Of a stretch of 64,000 bases of DNA, positions 22,356-33,620 are shown one piece after another. The notes below the pieces were generated by a model. It was not told the DNA's origin and ran no database searches. It saw only the letters and a list, made by a program, of their open reading frames with translations. How positions within the stretch are numbered: the stretch's first letter is position 1; every line of letters starts with the position of its first letter. This DNA comes from Acanthococcus lagerstroemiae. Taxonomy: Eukaryota > Arthropoda > Insecta > Hemiptera > Eriococcidae. The DNA lies in the NCBI GenBank assembly GCA_031841125.1, contig CM063108.1, positions 54,892,122-54,956,121 on the forward strand, written 5' to 3'. Made by a program: the position numbers and the translations under genes.

Positions 22356-23030
22356 ATTGAATACGAATTTTTCAATAGTATGACTTTTGTATGACCTTTT
22401 TTGGACTATTTTCACGCCTGAACAGAATTTCCACGAAAAAAATTTGCAAAAACATGCTAATTGTAAACAAAAACGCTGAAAAAAATAATCAAATAGTAAC
22501 GAACGAATTCTTGCAAAGAATGTTGCAAACAGTGATGGCAAGAGTCAAGCCGGGCCCCAATGCAATAATTTTGCGATTTAAAAAAAAATGTATTCATTTG
22601 AGAACTTGCCTCCGGTAGTCGTTCTTCATTTTAAAGGGCCTGTAATTTTATTTGGTTCCGCGTGTTTTTCCACGGGCTCGTCAAATTTAGCCTGGGCCAA
22701 ATTTTACAGGCCTTTAGAAAAAGTTGGGGCCCGGTGCAAATTCACTTTTTGCACACATCCTCTCCCCTCGCCTTCACTGGTTGCAAAGAACACAAATTTT
22801 CAATTAAATTTCAATTTGACCATATTTTGATAAGAAATACTGCAAATAATCACAAATGCTGAATAATATTCACAAATAATATTCCAAATTTGAGAGTAAT
22901 TAGAGGCTATTGTATGACGCGTATGACCACTGCCTCATTTGCAGGACTTTTGTACGACTTGTATGACTTGTATGACCGGTAGACACCATGCATTATTACG
23001 AGGTTTATAAGGGAAAACGTAGAATTTTGA
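22356..23030 (+). repeat. Dispersed repeat R680, copy 1 (interrupted by a MITE)
   Basis: Shares its order of motifs with 27488-28300: AATACGAATT, AATAGTATGAC, TTTGTATGAC, TGAACAGAATTT, AACATGCTAA, AAAGAACACAAATTTTCAAT, AATTTCAATTTG, GAGTAATTAGAG and TGTATGACCGGTAGACACC. The tract GTATGACYTTTTGTATGAC is a small internal tandem. No coding potential. Class unknown. Confidence 0.75.
22530..22779. mobile_element. hAT-like MITE inside R680 copy 1, exact 8-bp target duplication
   Basis: Ends CAGTGATGGC and CGCCTTCACTG (inverse CAGTGAAGGCG). It is flanked on both sides by GTTGCAAA (22522-22529 and 22780-22787). The other copy of R680 shows the uninterrupted site as GTTGTAAAGAACAC near 27851. Interior includes GGGCCCC and GGGGCCCGG motifs. 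The 250 bp have no coding frame. Confidence 0.88.
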
Positions 23031-23330
23031 TCATTTTTCCAGTGTCACCAATTTTGGGGCCAGGTAAGGTGTAAATTGACATCAAACACGCTTTTTTACC
23101 CCTATATCTACCTATCCCGGAATTTCCTCCGAATAGTTCCTCTTATCCTCAATTCCACCAAATTTAACATAACGTTTTCTATGTTATTAAGTTTTTGAAG
23201 ACTTCCTCCAAAGAAATTTCGAATATATGCACGAAAAAAAAATACCGAGACACATAACCAGACTCTCGAAGTTTTGGAATTCACTTTTATATCTGTTCAC
23301 CCCTACAAAAACAAAATTAGCCAACAGGGC

Positions 23331-23660
23331 TCCGCCGCCGTCACCACCTGCCTGCGTCGCCACGCGTACCAAGATTAGGAGGCGAGGGGTGAGTGAAGAG
23401 GAAGCGCATCCGGCTTTGGGGGACCTGAATTCCAGGCTAGTGCTCGGGGAGCGCGAACCTCGGTCAGTAGGGATCCCTATGGTGGTTCTGGCAAGACGCG
23501 CGCACCGGAAGCGACACGCAGCGAAATAGGAGCTCAGGTCGACTTCAGAGCGTCCCTCCGGCCACTGATGTGATACTCGAAAGGGTAGTTTCCGAGGCCG
23601 GGGGTGTGGTGTCTCAGGGGCCACTTTGGTATGCATGCATCGCCGTACGTCCCACCACAC
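23331..23660. other. GC-rich island of unknown nature
   Basis: About 330 bp that are visibly G+C- and CpG-rich (GCTCCGCCGCCGTCACC, GGCCGGGGGTGTGGTG) in DNA that is otherwise AT-rich. A long minus-strand frame spans it, but it has the biased composition expected by chance in GC-rich sequence and no recognised motif. It might be a transposon UTR or a foreign piece. Confidence 0.4.
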
Positions 23661-23851
23661 CACCCCTAAATTAAATTTTAGAGTTCTTAAAGTGAACCAT
23701 TCCATCTATTAATAATAAAATAGATGCAATATTAAATCAATTAAATAATTTTACTGTTAAATAAATAAAATAATTATAATTTATGGACAATGCTCAGAAA
23801 TTTGAGGAGTTATTCATGGGAGGAGGTTAAATAATTACATAAAATCCAACA

Positions 23852-24235
23852 TGGGTATTATTTTTCAGGTTGTCGGGGCTGTAGAAAATCAAATTCCGAT
23901 ATTGATCTGCAGCTACCATGAAAATTGAGGAACCCTGTGAGCGGGGACTGTAAGTGAGAATAAATTTACAAGTTCGAGTTCGTCTTTGTTTCTTAGGTTT
24001 CCGAAGCCATAAGAATATCCTTCTTTCACTCTGACTTTCAGCTTCCATGAAAATCAAGATACCCTAGAGACAGGGGTTAGAAATGAGAAATACGAGTTCC
24101 AGGTAAGTATTATTTTCACGTTTTCGGGACCATAGAATCCATTTCTGACATTGATTTTTACCTACCACGTAAACTGAGGGAACTAGGGGGACGGGAGATG
24201 GAAATGATAAAACATTTAGAAGATCGGAATGGACA
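23852..24235. repeat. Three degenerate tandem units of about 125-130 bp
   Basis: Each unit carries TATTATTTTTCAGG or a derivative, a CATAGAA / CATAAGAAT block, CTACCATGAAAATTGAGG-type sequence and GGGACNG-TAGAAATGA. Units start near 23852, 23983 and 24106. Confidence 0.5.
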
Positions 24236-26074
24236 TCGTTCAACAGGTCTCCAAAAGGGTCAAGAAAACGAATGATCCAAATTAATAACATCCTTAAGTG
24301 TGATTTTCATCTGCTGCATTGAATTAAGAGAAATTAATGAGCAAGTATCATCAGAGCAACTAGCGTGAAAGGCAGGGACAAGAGAGGGGCTCATTCAAGT
24401 CAGTCACGTAAAGAATCTTAAGTGTGGGAATTTGTGAAGATTTCCTGAAGCACTAGTATCCAAGGATTTTTGCGACCACATCCTTGAAGAGAAGCATTAG
24501 CATTCGGCTCTTACCGCACACTCGTCGGCAATCGCTTACTTGGTAACTATTATCTGCCACACAGGATTAAAAGAAATCCAGGATTTCCTTAATACCGATG
24601 TTTAAGGATTTTTCTCACGACGTCCTGGAGTATAGTACTTAAGAACTCATAGTTGTACAAGTGTGGATTGAATACGAGCGAATTATTATTGGTACTTGAA
24701 GAAGTTTGTTGCATGTAAGTTAGCGAGCAAATATTATTAAAAGTATGGCGTTCCTGAAGCACTGGGACTTGAGAATTTTTCTGAATCAAGAATTAATCAA
24801 TTTATTCGATTCACGAGGTCAGAGTTTATACCAGACATATAAAGACAAAGGAATACGCAACCCTGAGTAAGTTCTTTTTCTTCGCTTTTCTTAACTTTCT
24901 GAAGAACATAATTTTTTTCGATCTATCAGTACTGTTTTTTTCATTCAAGTTTTACTTATTGCTTTAATAATTTAAGCCCTGTAGTTTCCTATGATAGTGA
25001 GAGTTATATTACAGCTAGAAAGCTGAAATTTACATATTTTAGGTATCATATTGCAGTGGCCACCCAGTTTTAAGCTGAAAAAATCTGATTAATGAGCGGG
25101 AAGCAGCGCCTCTATTCTAAGACTTTTTTTGGAGCTGCCAAAATCAAAAAATTGTCAGTTTCATCACAATACTTCTTTGCTTCTACCCACCCCCCTTCCA
25201 TCTAAATAAATACAATTCAATTAAAGTATGGCATATTTCGACAGCAAAATTTTCAAAAATAATTACCCACGGTGGAAAAAATGTCGCCCAAAAAAATGTG
25301 AGTTCATATTACCTAAGGTGAAGAGAGACACGAATTGGTAAGTAATAATTTTCAACCAATTTTCTTAAAATAAATAAATTTTTAAACGTACGTATATACT
25401 ATTGTTTTTTGGAACCGCCCAAATTTGTTTGGAGCTGCCCCACAAATTTTTGGCACTGCTCAATATAGGCGGTACTGCCCGTTAGAATAGGCGGTGGGGG
25501 AGGGGGGGAATTAACGAACTAATTTCTTATAGTCTATGTCTATGGCAAGTTTGTTTTTAATTTAAGAATCTCTAAATCTTCAATATTATTTACCCTATTT
25601 ATCAGTACTGTTTCTGTACTTCTTAGTATCATTTACTCAATATTGTTAATTCAAAGGATAGAGTAAGATGCAGTACATAACTGGACGTTTTCCTGAGAGA
25701 AGTCTCCGAGCGGTATAAAAACCCATGACAAAGTATGCTAACAAACATCTCTTCTGTTAATTAGCACTGAAACACTGTTTTCCTAAGATAGGTAGCATCC
25801 AACTCACATCTGAAATTCTCTGACACCAAAATCTCTCGAGTAACTAAGCAAGCGCATTTTCTGAGTAACCTCGTTCGGCAGGCCTTCGTGTGTCCGTGAA
25901 CTCATTCCGAATATATACTTTAAATGCCCCCATTTACCGCTTCATCATAATTGGCCTTAAAAGTTGTAAAAATCATCATATTTAAGTAGCAATATGCTAC
26001 ATGAAACCAGAATGATACTCAGAATTGTGAGCTTATACCTCATACAACGTGTACACAATGATCCAAAAGCTTCA
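24236..26074. other. Intergenic, AT-rich, no gene seen
   Basis: No recognised element. GGATTTTT-GCGAC and GGATTTTTCTCACGACGTCC recur near 24465 and 24606, suggesting another old repeat. A G-run lies near 25500. Confidence 0.35.
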
Positions 26075-26455
26075 TATTTACGATCACCAAACGCAGAGTG
26101 GCGGAGGGAGGCTAAAACTGCGAGCAAGGGTGTTTAATGTTGAATCCGAGGATGTATAGTAAAACTGCCTTTCGGCCCCTCCCGCATATTGGTTTTTGAA
26201 CCAATAGCGGACCCTTTCCCCAAATGCAGGGATAGCTCTCAGCGTCTAAAAGCATCAGTTCTATTCCTTTACAGATATATTTCCACATTAAGCCAATGAT
26301 AGAATGTTAAAGAGGTTCGCAAGGAACAGATCCGAGGATATATATACTCAAACTGTCTTTCATCAGCCCTTCTCCTCTTCTTCCTGAGACCAATAGTGAG
26401 CCCCCTTTCCGAAACCTGGCGTAGCTCTTAGTGTTTGAGTTCGTCATTTCATGGG
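26075..26455. repeat. Satellite B, left block (about 190-bp monomers)
   Basis: Two monomers with TTCGCAAGGAACAGATCCGAG, TACTCAAACTGTCTTTC, CCTCTTCTTCCTGAGACCAA and TAGCTCTTAGTGT-type blocks. The same monomers resume at 28400 after nearly 2 kb of MITE-rich DNA. Confidence 0.75.
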
Positions 26456-26739
26456 CAAGTAGAAATATGTTTTTGCATATTTTTCCTTAAAAAATTTCTC
26501 GACGATTCATAAAATTTTCTGAATTTTGAGCCCAACTTGATAGTACCCCATATAGGTACATATTTAGCTGAAAAAGCAGAAAACGGTGTATTTTGTTTTT
26601 TATTTTTCACGAAAAATTTCCATTTTTCCTCATTTTTTGCTATATTTTTTCAATGATTTTAAGAAAAATTTTTCGTAGGGATAGTTATCGATTATCGATA
26701 CATAGATAATTATCGTATTGATAACCGGTAGTTCTTGTT

Positions 26740-27035
26740 CAGGGACGTACCAATAAGGGAGGGTGACTTTGCCCCCCTCCTGTGAGAAATTTTTACTCAG
26801 CAGTTGGGAAAATTTACCATTTCAGTCAGGGACGAAAATAAGGGGGAGCACGGAAACCTCCACCGGAGTTGGAAAATTTTAGTAGATGGATCAAAAGTAG
26901 GAAAAATCCAACAAGTCAAATGGTTTTTTCGCCGATACAAAAAATATTGATACTTGGAAATTTTGAGTTGAGTCAATTGGGACTTTCACAGTTTTGGCCC
27001 CCATCCCCCTCAAAAATGTATTCGCTACGACCCCG
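26740..27035. mobile_element. hAT-like MITE with exact 8-bp target duplication
   Basis: Starts CAGGGACGTACC and ends with the near-inverse TACGACCCCG. TTCTTGTT occurs directly on both sides (26732-26739 and 27036-27043). Interior blocks GCAGTTGGGAAAATTTACCA and TTGAGTTGAGTCAATTGGGA are shared with 29239-29431. Seen nested within satellite B. Confidence 0.82.
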
Positions 27036-27160
27036 TTCTTGTTAAGGGGTATGTAGGACTGTACTCGCGATCGCGACCAAATGTGCAATTGTGCATAGTG
27101 AATGTTAAATAAAAATAGAAGCAGCTGGAAATCCCGAATCCAGTTTTGTTTAAAAAAAAA

Positions 27161-27201
<41 letters not shown>
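27161..27201. repeat. (AAT)n microsatellite
   Basis: About 13 perfect AAT units following an A-run. Confidence 0.95.
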
Positions 27202-27204
<3 letters not shown>

Positions 27205-27487
27205 TTTGATAGTCATTTCATTTCAACCAGCTTACTATAGTTTCCTTTCTCCCCCTCCCATTTTTAAATTTTAGAATTACTAAAAAATTTAATAAAATAT
27301 ATCGTTATTAGTTTGTTTTATCAAATTTTTCATAACTGTTTAAATAAAATTCTGGATTTATTATTATATAAATACAATATATACCTATGTAATATTATGA
27401 ATTATTAATTCTTTTATTGATTATTTATTCATTTAATGTCATTCAGATTATCAAGTATTGAGGTCAGTATTATTATTTCAGGATGTT

Positions 27488-28300
27488 TACCAAATACGAA
27501 TTCTCTAATAGTATGACCTTTGTATGACTTTTGTGTGACTTTAGTATGACCTTTTCCGGACCATTTTCAAGCTTGAACAGAATTTGATTTCCAGAAACAA
27601 AAAATTTTAGAAACATGCTAACTGCAAACAAAAACTTAGAAGAAATTTAGTAATAAATTATTACTGATTCGTCGCCGTCGGCACTAGTGCTAAGTACTCA
27701 ATTTTTCGAGAAGAATTCGAATCCGCTGTCAAAATTGAGCTAGAGTCATTTTTTGACCCATTTTGACCAAAATTTCGAGTGTATCTCGGGAACGGAGCGT
27801 CGATTATTACTAATAATTAAATAGTAACGACTAAATTATTGCAAAAAATGTTGTAAAGAACACAAATTTTCAATAATTAAATTTCAATTTGGGCGTATTT
27901 TGACACAGAAATATTGCGACTGTTTACGAAGAATTACCAAATTTGTAAGTAATTAGAGACAATTATATGACTTGTATGACCGGTAGACAGTGACGTAGCC
28001 GGGATTTTTCCAAGGGGAAGGGGGGGGGGGGGCAAAGTAAGATTTTCAAAGGAGAAAAAAGTCGAAATTGAGATGTTCTTTAAAAATTGTCGATATTAAT
28101 GGATTATTTTATGAAAATCAAGGTAACATTACTGCTCGAGTGAAGATTTTTCGAAAAAACGTGTTTTAAAGGCGAAAAATTGCTCACTTTTTCATATTTT
28201 ATATTCAATTTCAGGTGCCTTGGGGGCATTCTCCCCCTTCACCCCCCTGGCTGCGTCACTGCTGGTAGACACCCTGAGTTTCAAAACTGCTGAATTTTGA
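27488..28300 (+). repeat. Dispersed repeat R680, copy 2 (interrupted by a different MITE)
   Basis: Partner of the copy at 22356-23030, same orientation, about 5.1 kb away. It has its own insertion of about 140 bp after ATTTAGTAATAAATTATTAC that copy 1 lacks, and a MITE at 27988-28261. Confidence 0.75.
27988..28261. mobile_element. hAT-like MITE inside R680 copy 2
   Basis: Ends CAGTGACGTAGCC and GGCTGCGTCACTG are inverted repeats with one mismatch. Flanks are CCGGTAGA (27980-27987) and CTGGTAGA (28262-28269), a target duplication with one change. The intact empty site GACCGGTAGACACC is present in R680 copy 1 near 22973. G- and C-runs lie just inside the ends. Confidence 0.88.
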
Positions 28301-28399
28301 TACCCACACATATAAATTTGGAAATATGTTACCTATTACAGAACACTTCGACATACTTTGGAAATTTCCAGCAAATATTTTATGCGCATATTTTGATGT

Positions 28400-29200
28400 T
28401 TTTAGGATGCATTTCTACTTGTCCTGGTCATTTCTATTCCTCTACCGGTATGTTTCTGCATTAGGACACTGGTAGAATGTCAGAGAGTTTCGCAAGGAAC
28501 AGATCCGAGAATGTACACTCAAATTGTCTTTCAGCCCATCTCCTCTTCTTCCTGAGACCAATAGCGGACCCCCTCCCCGAAACCTGGCATAGCTCTGCCC
28601 CTAAGAAGGCTATTCCTCTATGGGTATATTTCTACATCAGGATGTTGGAAGACTTTTGAAGAGTACTTTATGAGACGCCGTATGGGTCCGGAGATGCACC
28701 TCCGAAGTGTCATTCAGCCCTTTTTGCTTTCGTTCTAGGACCAGTAGTTGACCCCTTCCTCAGAAATGGGCTTAGCTCTTATCATCTGCGTTTGTCATTT
28801 CTATTCCTCTACTGATATAATGTATTTCTACATCAGGACACTGGTAGAAGGTTAGAGAGTTTCGCAAGGAACACCGAGGATGTACACTCAAATTGTCTTT
28901 CAGCCCATCTCCTCTTCTTCCTGAGACCACTAGTGGACCCTCTTCCCGAAACGTGACGTAGCTCTCAGCCTTTGAGTTCGTCAACTATATTCTTCTATTG
29001 GTACAATTTCTACATCAGAACACTGACTGGAAGACCTCTGGAGAGTACTTTAAGGGACGGATGCAAAGATATGTACTCCCCATGTATCATTCAACCCCTT
29101 TTACTTTCGTTCTGGAGCTAGTAGTTGACCCCTTCCCCGAAAACTAGCTTAGCTCTTAGTGTTCGAGATGGTCAATTTCATTGCTCAATTGGTATATTTT
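28400..29200. repeat. Satellite B, right block: alternating A and B monomers
   Basis: Four monomers of about 185-190 bp. The first and third share GAGAGTTTCGCAAGGAACA, TGTACACTCAAATTGTCTTT and CCTCTTCTTCCTGAGACCA. The second and fourth share GAGAGTACTTTA or GAAGAGTACTTTA, CTTTCGTTCT, AGTAGTTGACCCCTTCC. The repeat therefore has a two-monomer period of about 375 bp. Confidence 0.8.
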
Positions 29201-29238
29201 TATAGCACAACTACGAAAGAATTCTGGAGAGAACTGTA

Positions 29239-29431
29239 CAGGAAGGGGGGGAGGCTGTAAGAAATTTTCACTGAGCAGTTGGGAAAATTTACCATTTAAG
29301 TCATGCGGAGTTAGGAAATTCCTTTTTTTTGTTTTTTGCTTTGATACTTAGGAATTTTGAGTTGAGTCAGTTGGGACTTTCACAATTTTTGTCTCCCCCC
29401 CCCCCAAGATAAACTTTTTGGCACGTCCCTG
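29239..29431. mobile_element. Second, shortened copy of the 26740-27035 MITE family
   Basis: Contains GCAGTTGGGAAAATTTACCA and TTGAGTTGAGTCAGTTGGGA in the same order and ends GGCACGTCCCTG, the expected right end. The left end CAGGAAGGGGGGG seems to lack the GACGTACCAAT segment. No clear target duplication. Confidence 0.55.
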
Positions 29432-29707
29432 GATATTCAAGCTATATTTCTGTTCCTCTCCTCTTAAATCTGAGGAGAGAAAGAGTGAATCTCCGCCTCG
29501 AAAACTGGCGCAGTTCTGTATCACCGACTATAAAATAAAATAGCTCTTGGATGAAAGTTCTATAAAGAACTCGAATATGAAAATTGAATATAGTAGGTAT
29601 AAGATCAGATATGAATTTGAATATCAATCCGAGTCGAAATCAAATTAAAGAACAAATACAATTAACATCGTTATATGTTCATACGCTATGTGAGATGTAA
29701 GTGTATA

Positions 29708-30250
29708 ATTGAGGGGCGCACTTCCAAAGTGACCTAACTGTAAACTTATGATTCCACGAGTTTTTGTTTATAACACACTGTCTTGCCGCGCTAGGGGCAT
29801 ACTTTACAAAAACAAAAGAACAAATTTTTCTTGAGGGTTGAACTTATTGATACTTACTTTTAAAAAATCCGTTTAGTCCAGGAGAATTAGCTAAAAAAGA
29901 GTTGTTTGATGGAATTAATTGCAGCACAGCTGAAACTTGGTACGATTGTTTAGTACCCTCTTCGGAAAAGCCTCGTGCTTCCCTCCCCCCTCCCCCGGTG
30001 TAAGCATCACCCCTCAGAGTCCAACAAGTGCCCCCGGAAAAACAGTTTTTGGCTTGTATCTAGCTTAAAATTGAGTTATAGGTAAAAATATTCCTTACCA
30101 AAATTAAAGAGCGTAAGATTCTCTACAAAAATGATATCCATGTTTTTTTTTTCGTGAATCCCACGCCAACCAAGATAATCGGCGTTCAAGATCACACGAG
30201 CATGTAAATATGGAGTAACCTACAACGCACGCGGTGCACAAACGCTGAAA
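29708..30250. repeat. Left arm of a 2.3-kb inverted-repeat element
   Basis: Matches 31535-32000 in opposite orientation: ATTGAGGGGCGCACTTCC, AAAGTGACCTAACTG, GAATTAATTGCAGCACAGCT, GGTACGATTGTTTAGTACCC, TAAAGAGCGTAA and CGAGCATGTAAATATG occur in both. The left arm has extra sequence near 29760-29860. Confidence 0.85.
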
Positions 30251-30589
30251 TAATCGCGAAAACACATGACTGGATACATAGAATGTTACATGATATAATT
30301 TTAATTTATTATCTTTATTATTATAAGAATTCATCTTCATCCGAATCTACATGCATACAATTTTCTGCGTTCCACAACCTCCTCCACAAACGCATGGCTA
30401 CAAGAGATACCCACTTTACGGCAACCACAAGCATGCGGAAAACTCAAGTTCGTGTACACCCGCTCGAGACCCTTGGAAAATCGACCCTCATTAGCCCTGT
30501 CTCAACCCGGTATGTTTCCCCTCCAGCAGTCAATCAGAACACTCCATTCGAGGGGAGCCATCAGGTTAGCCAATCATAGCGCTTCATTT

Positions 30590-30885
30590 ACGTGTAGCCC
30601 TCTCACTACCCGGGCTATACACCGGCGTTGAAACCCCCGTGCTATACCCTTTATGTATGCCCTTTGTAGACCCGTCGTATTATAGACCCTTTGTATGCCT
30701 CTAAGTATCCCCTTTGTAAAATATCGTGTAGCCCCTCTGTATACCCTCTATATATGCCCTTTGTAGACTAGTCATATAGCCCCTCTGTTTCCCCTAACAT
30801 GGATCCCCTTTGTAGACCCGTCTTATAGCCCTTCTATATCCCCTTGATAAATCCCCTTCGTAAACCCGGGTAGATCCCCTCTTGT
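30590..30885. repeat. Degenerate minisatellite, unit about 25-30 bp
   Basis: About ten units of CCCTTTGTAGACCCGTCNTATAG and CCCCTCTGTATACCCTCTATATATG-like sequence lie inside the inverted-repeat element. On the minus strand it encodes repeated RVYEGD or RVYKGD. Confidence 0.7.
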
Positions 30886-31219
30886 AATTCAGATACATGT
30901 ACGGGAAGGGATGATTGGTTCTCAGATAGTTTAAAAAAGTTTGAACATCCCTTCTATCATGCTGCACTCGTGATTCTCTCATGCTGAGCACTCTTTTCTG
31001 GTTGACAGTTTGAGATCTTTTCCAAACCTTGGAAAAGATGAAGCATATGACAGGGGCGCTAAGAATCCACTGCTGCAAAACGCTAGAGGTAACACCGCGT
31101 CGATGAGTCAGTCCGCCTGCACTCTTCATAATTCGCATGAGTGTTTGTTCGATTCGCGTTTGGACATTAAAGAGTTGCTCTCTAGCGGCCTGATTGGACG
31201 AAAAGAAGATCAGGGACAA
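30880..31219 (-). pseudogene. Fragment of a transposon-associated protein (GGLT-x-x-RG motif)
   Basis: A minus-strand frame reads MRIMKSAGGLTHRRGVTSSV, LQQWILSAPVICFIFSKVWK, then RESRVQHDRRDVQTFLNYLR and TNHPF. I recall a recurrent, mostly uncharacterised protein family in repeat-rich invertebrate genomes with a GGLTxGRG block followed by a D-rich QH..RxRDxxDxxxILxxLxxRNPF block; this looks like that pair. There is no proper ATG for a full protein; the frame then runs into the minisatellite. Lying between the inverted arms, it is probably cargo of the element. Confidence 0.4.
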
Positions 31220-31534
31220 AAATGTTCTGTAAAAAAACTCAGGTTGGGCTCATCTGAAAGGAAATGATAAGGGCTGACACTTTAGTTCTCTTCAATACTG
31301 AAAATGCTAAAGCTCATTTCAACTGTACAAGTTTTTGTGGTAAAAATACCCTGATCATCTGTTCGTTCACTACACTAGCGCACCTACAGGAGTGTCCAAA
31401 CGCCAATAGTCATGTCGCTCCATAACTATTGTCTGTCTTCAATCCGGTTTCTACATCAAGCTGGTCCATCTAGTATAGGGATTTAAAATTACAGCGTCAG
31501 CGTTCAACGCTTCTCGCATGATTAGAGTGACGAG

Positions 31535-32000
31535 TTCGGCGTTCGTATACCGTGTACGTTGTAGGTTACTGCATATTTACATGCTCGTGTGATCTTGAAC
31601 GCCAATTATCTTGGTTGGTATGGGATTCACGAAAAAAAAACATCTATATCATTTTTGTATAAAATTTTACGCTCTTTAATTTTGATAGGGAATATTTTTA
31701 CCTATAACTCGATTTTAAGCTAGCTATAAGCCAAAGACTGTTTCCGGAGGCACTTTTTGGACTCGGGGGGGGGGGAGGGTGATAATCACACCAGGGGAGA
31801 AGGGGAAATTACGGGGCTTTTCCGAAGAGGGTACTAAACAATCGTACCAAGTTTCAGCTGTGCTGCAATTAATTCCATCAAAAATGCTAATTCCCCTGGA
31901 CTAGTTACCTAGTTTACTGTTTTGCTGATAAAGTGTTCTGCTTGTTGTTCTTAAAAATAAAATTTTGCAGTTAGGTCACTTTGGAAGTGCGCTCCTCAAT
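31535..32000. repeat. Right arm of the 2.3-kb inverted-repeat element
   Basis: Inverse of 29708-30250. Its outer end reads GGAAGTGCGCTCCTCAAT. Bases outside the two ends (GTATA and TCTATAAG) do not give a clean target duplication. A G-run of 11 lies near 31767. Confidence 0.85.
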
Positions 32001-32547
32001 TCTATAAGTATCATTCTAGTTTCATGTAGCATAATTCTACTCAAGTAGGTATGATTTTTTTCAACCTTGAAAGTCAGTTATGGGGAAACGGTCAACGAAT
32101 GGGGTCATTTAAAGCATATATTTGGAATTAGCGCGAGAAATTTCTCTAGAGAAGTTCATTCACTGCATTTTTGTGGCATTTTCATTTTTCCCCCCTTTTT
32201 TTTTCAAATTTTAGTTTTTTTTATAAGATACTTACTCCAAATTCAAACAATCACCAGGAATTCAATTTTGAACCTACGAACTTTTTTTTTTCAACTGCCC
32301 AGGATATCTTCTATGTACTTTTAGGACATGGTGATATTCGCCTCATCTTTTACGACGGCTACTTCTGGCAATGAAGTGTATGCTGCAACAAATCAAATCC
32401 TACGTTAAATTTCGGAGCGCCGGGGCGCATACTTCCGGGAGTGGCCAGGTCAAATTTCGAAAATTCTTCATTCTACTGTACTTATTTTTCAGAATACCAC
32501 GATGATACAAATCTATGAACTTATAAATTATGCAAACGGAAATGGGG

Positions 32548-32913
32548 AATTCCCTATGCATTTTAAGTTCATCAAGTTCGCCTGATATCTCGAATGTTGA
32601 CTTTCTTCGTACCGTTACTGTTTTGAGGACGAGACAGGCATCACGTTCGATCTTAGTATGCAAAAGTGAGGAATTCCCTATGCATCGTGACTTATCTGAC
32701 ATCCCCAAAGCTGACTTTCTTGTACCGTCACTGTTACGAGCACTAGACAGGCATATCACGTTCGATCATCGTATGTGGGAGGTGGGGAAATCCCTATATG
32801 CATCGTAACTGCACCAGATTTACCTGATATCCCGAAAGTTGACTGCCTTCCTACTGTCACCCTGTTTCGAGGACGAGACAGGCATCACGTCCGATCTTAG
32901 TATGTAGGTGGTA
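32548..32913. repeat. Three tandem units of about 122 bp
   Basis: Units begin near 32548, 32670 and 32788. Each has AATTCCCTATGCAT-like, CCTGATATC or TCTGACATCCC, GTTGACT, ACTGT, CGAGACAGGCATCACG and CGATCTTAGTATG blocks. Confidence 0.8.
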
Positions 32914-33059
32914 TGATAGCGCAATGACTGGTACCAATTCTTTGAAATGAAATAGGATGAGGAACTTTCGTGGTTCGCCAGCTTATTGTACGCATCTATA
33001 AATTATGCGAAACAATACACGCTAAATATTGCACTGGTGTTTTTTTCTTTCGTCAAATA

Positions 33060-33620
33060 CTGCAGTATAAACAGCGGGATTCATTTTCAGATATATACGC
33101 TCGTCGATGTCGTTTCGAATTCGACGATTCGTCACGTTCGCATTTAGTGACTTTAGAAGCGACACCTTGAAAGAGCTCAGTTTCAAGTGCAAGCGACTTC
33201 GGAATCCGTATTCTAATTATTTTCGCGACAAGTGCATCTTTATTCGATTTTTTCGCCCGGAGTAGTACTTCGCTGTTTTGAAATGACTGCAAAATTGCGT
33301 GAGTAGAACATAAATTATTCCGTCTTGGTGTTAATTTCGTTTTATTTTCCGGTAATCGCGTTGAAAAGTACTGGCGACAAAAATGATATCTGAACGAGAA
33401 AGTTTAATGAACTATCGGCGATGACCGATTTTGAATACCTTCTGGGTATAAATAGCTCTCGGCCTCCTTTAATCGAATCAATTCGGGTGCCACTTTTGGC
33501 TTTTTAAAATTAGTCGTGTCGATGAGGAATCGGCAAAGAAGGGGGAGCATCCATCTGGAAAGTATTTGAGGAAGTACATTTTGTTCACGGGCGCCGATTT
33601 TATTTCGTTTGAATTGTAGT
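33060..33620. promoter_or_regulatory. CpG-bearing block with a TATA-like box
   Basis: CpG is frequent here (CTCGTCGATGTCGTTTCGAA), unlike the neighbours, and no repeats are seen. GGGTATAAATAGCTC at about 33446-33460 is a good TATA box, with TCAATTC about 25-30 bp later at a possible initiator position. It might be an upstream promoter of the FGF gene 8.5 kb away, a promoter of an unseen RNA, or chance. Confidence 0.3.

Noticed and set aside
23187..23705. 172-codon minus-strand frame in the GC-rich island.
   Set aside because: Arg-, Ser- and Pro-rich product typical of chance frames in GC-rich DNA; no motif and no splice support.
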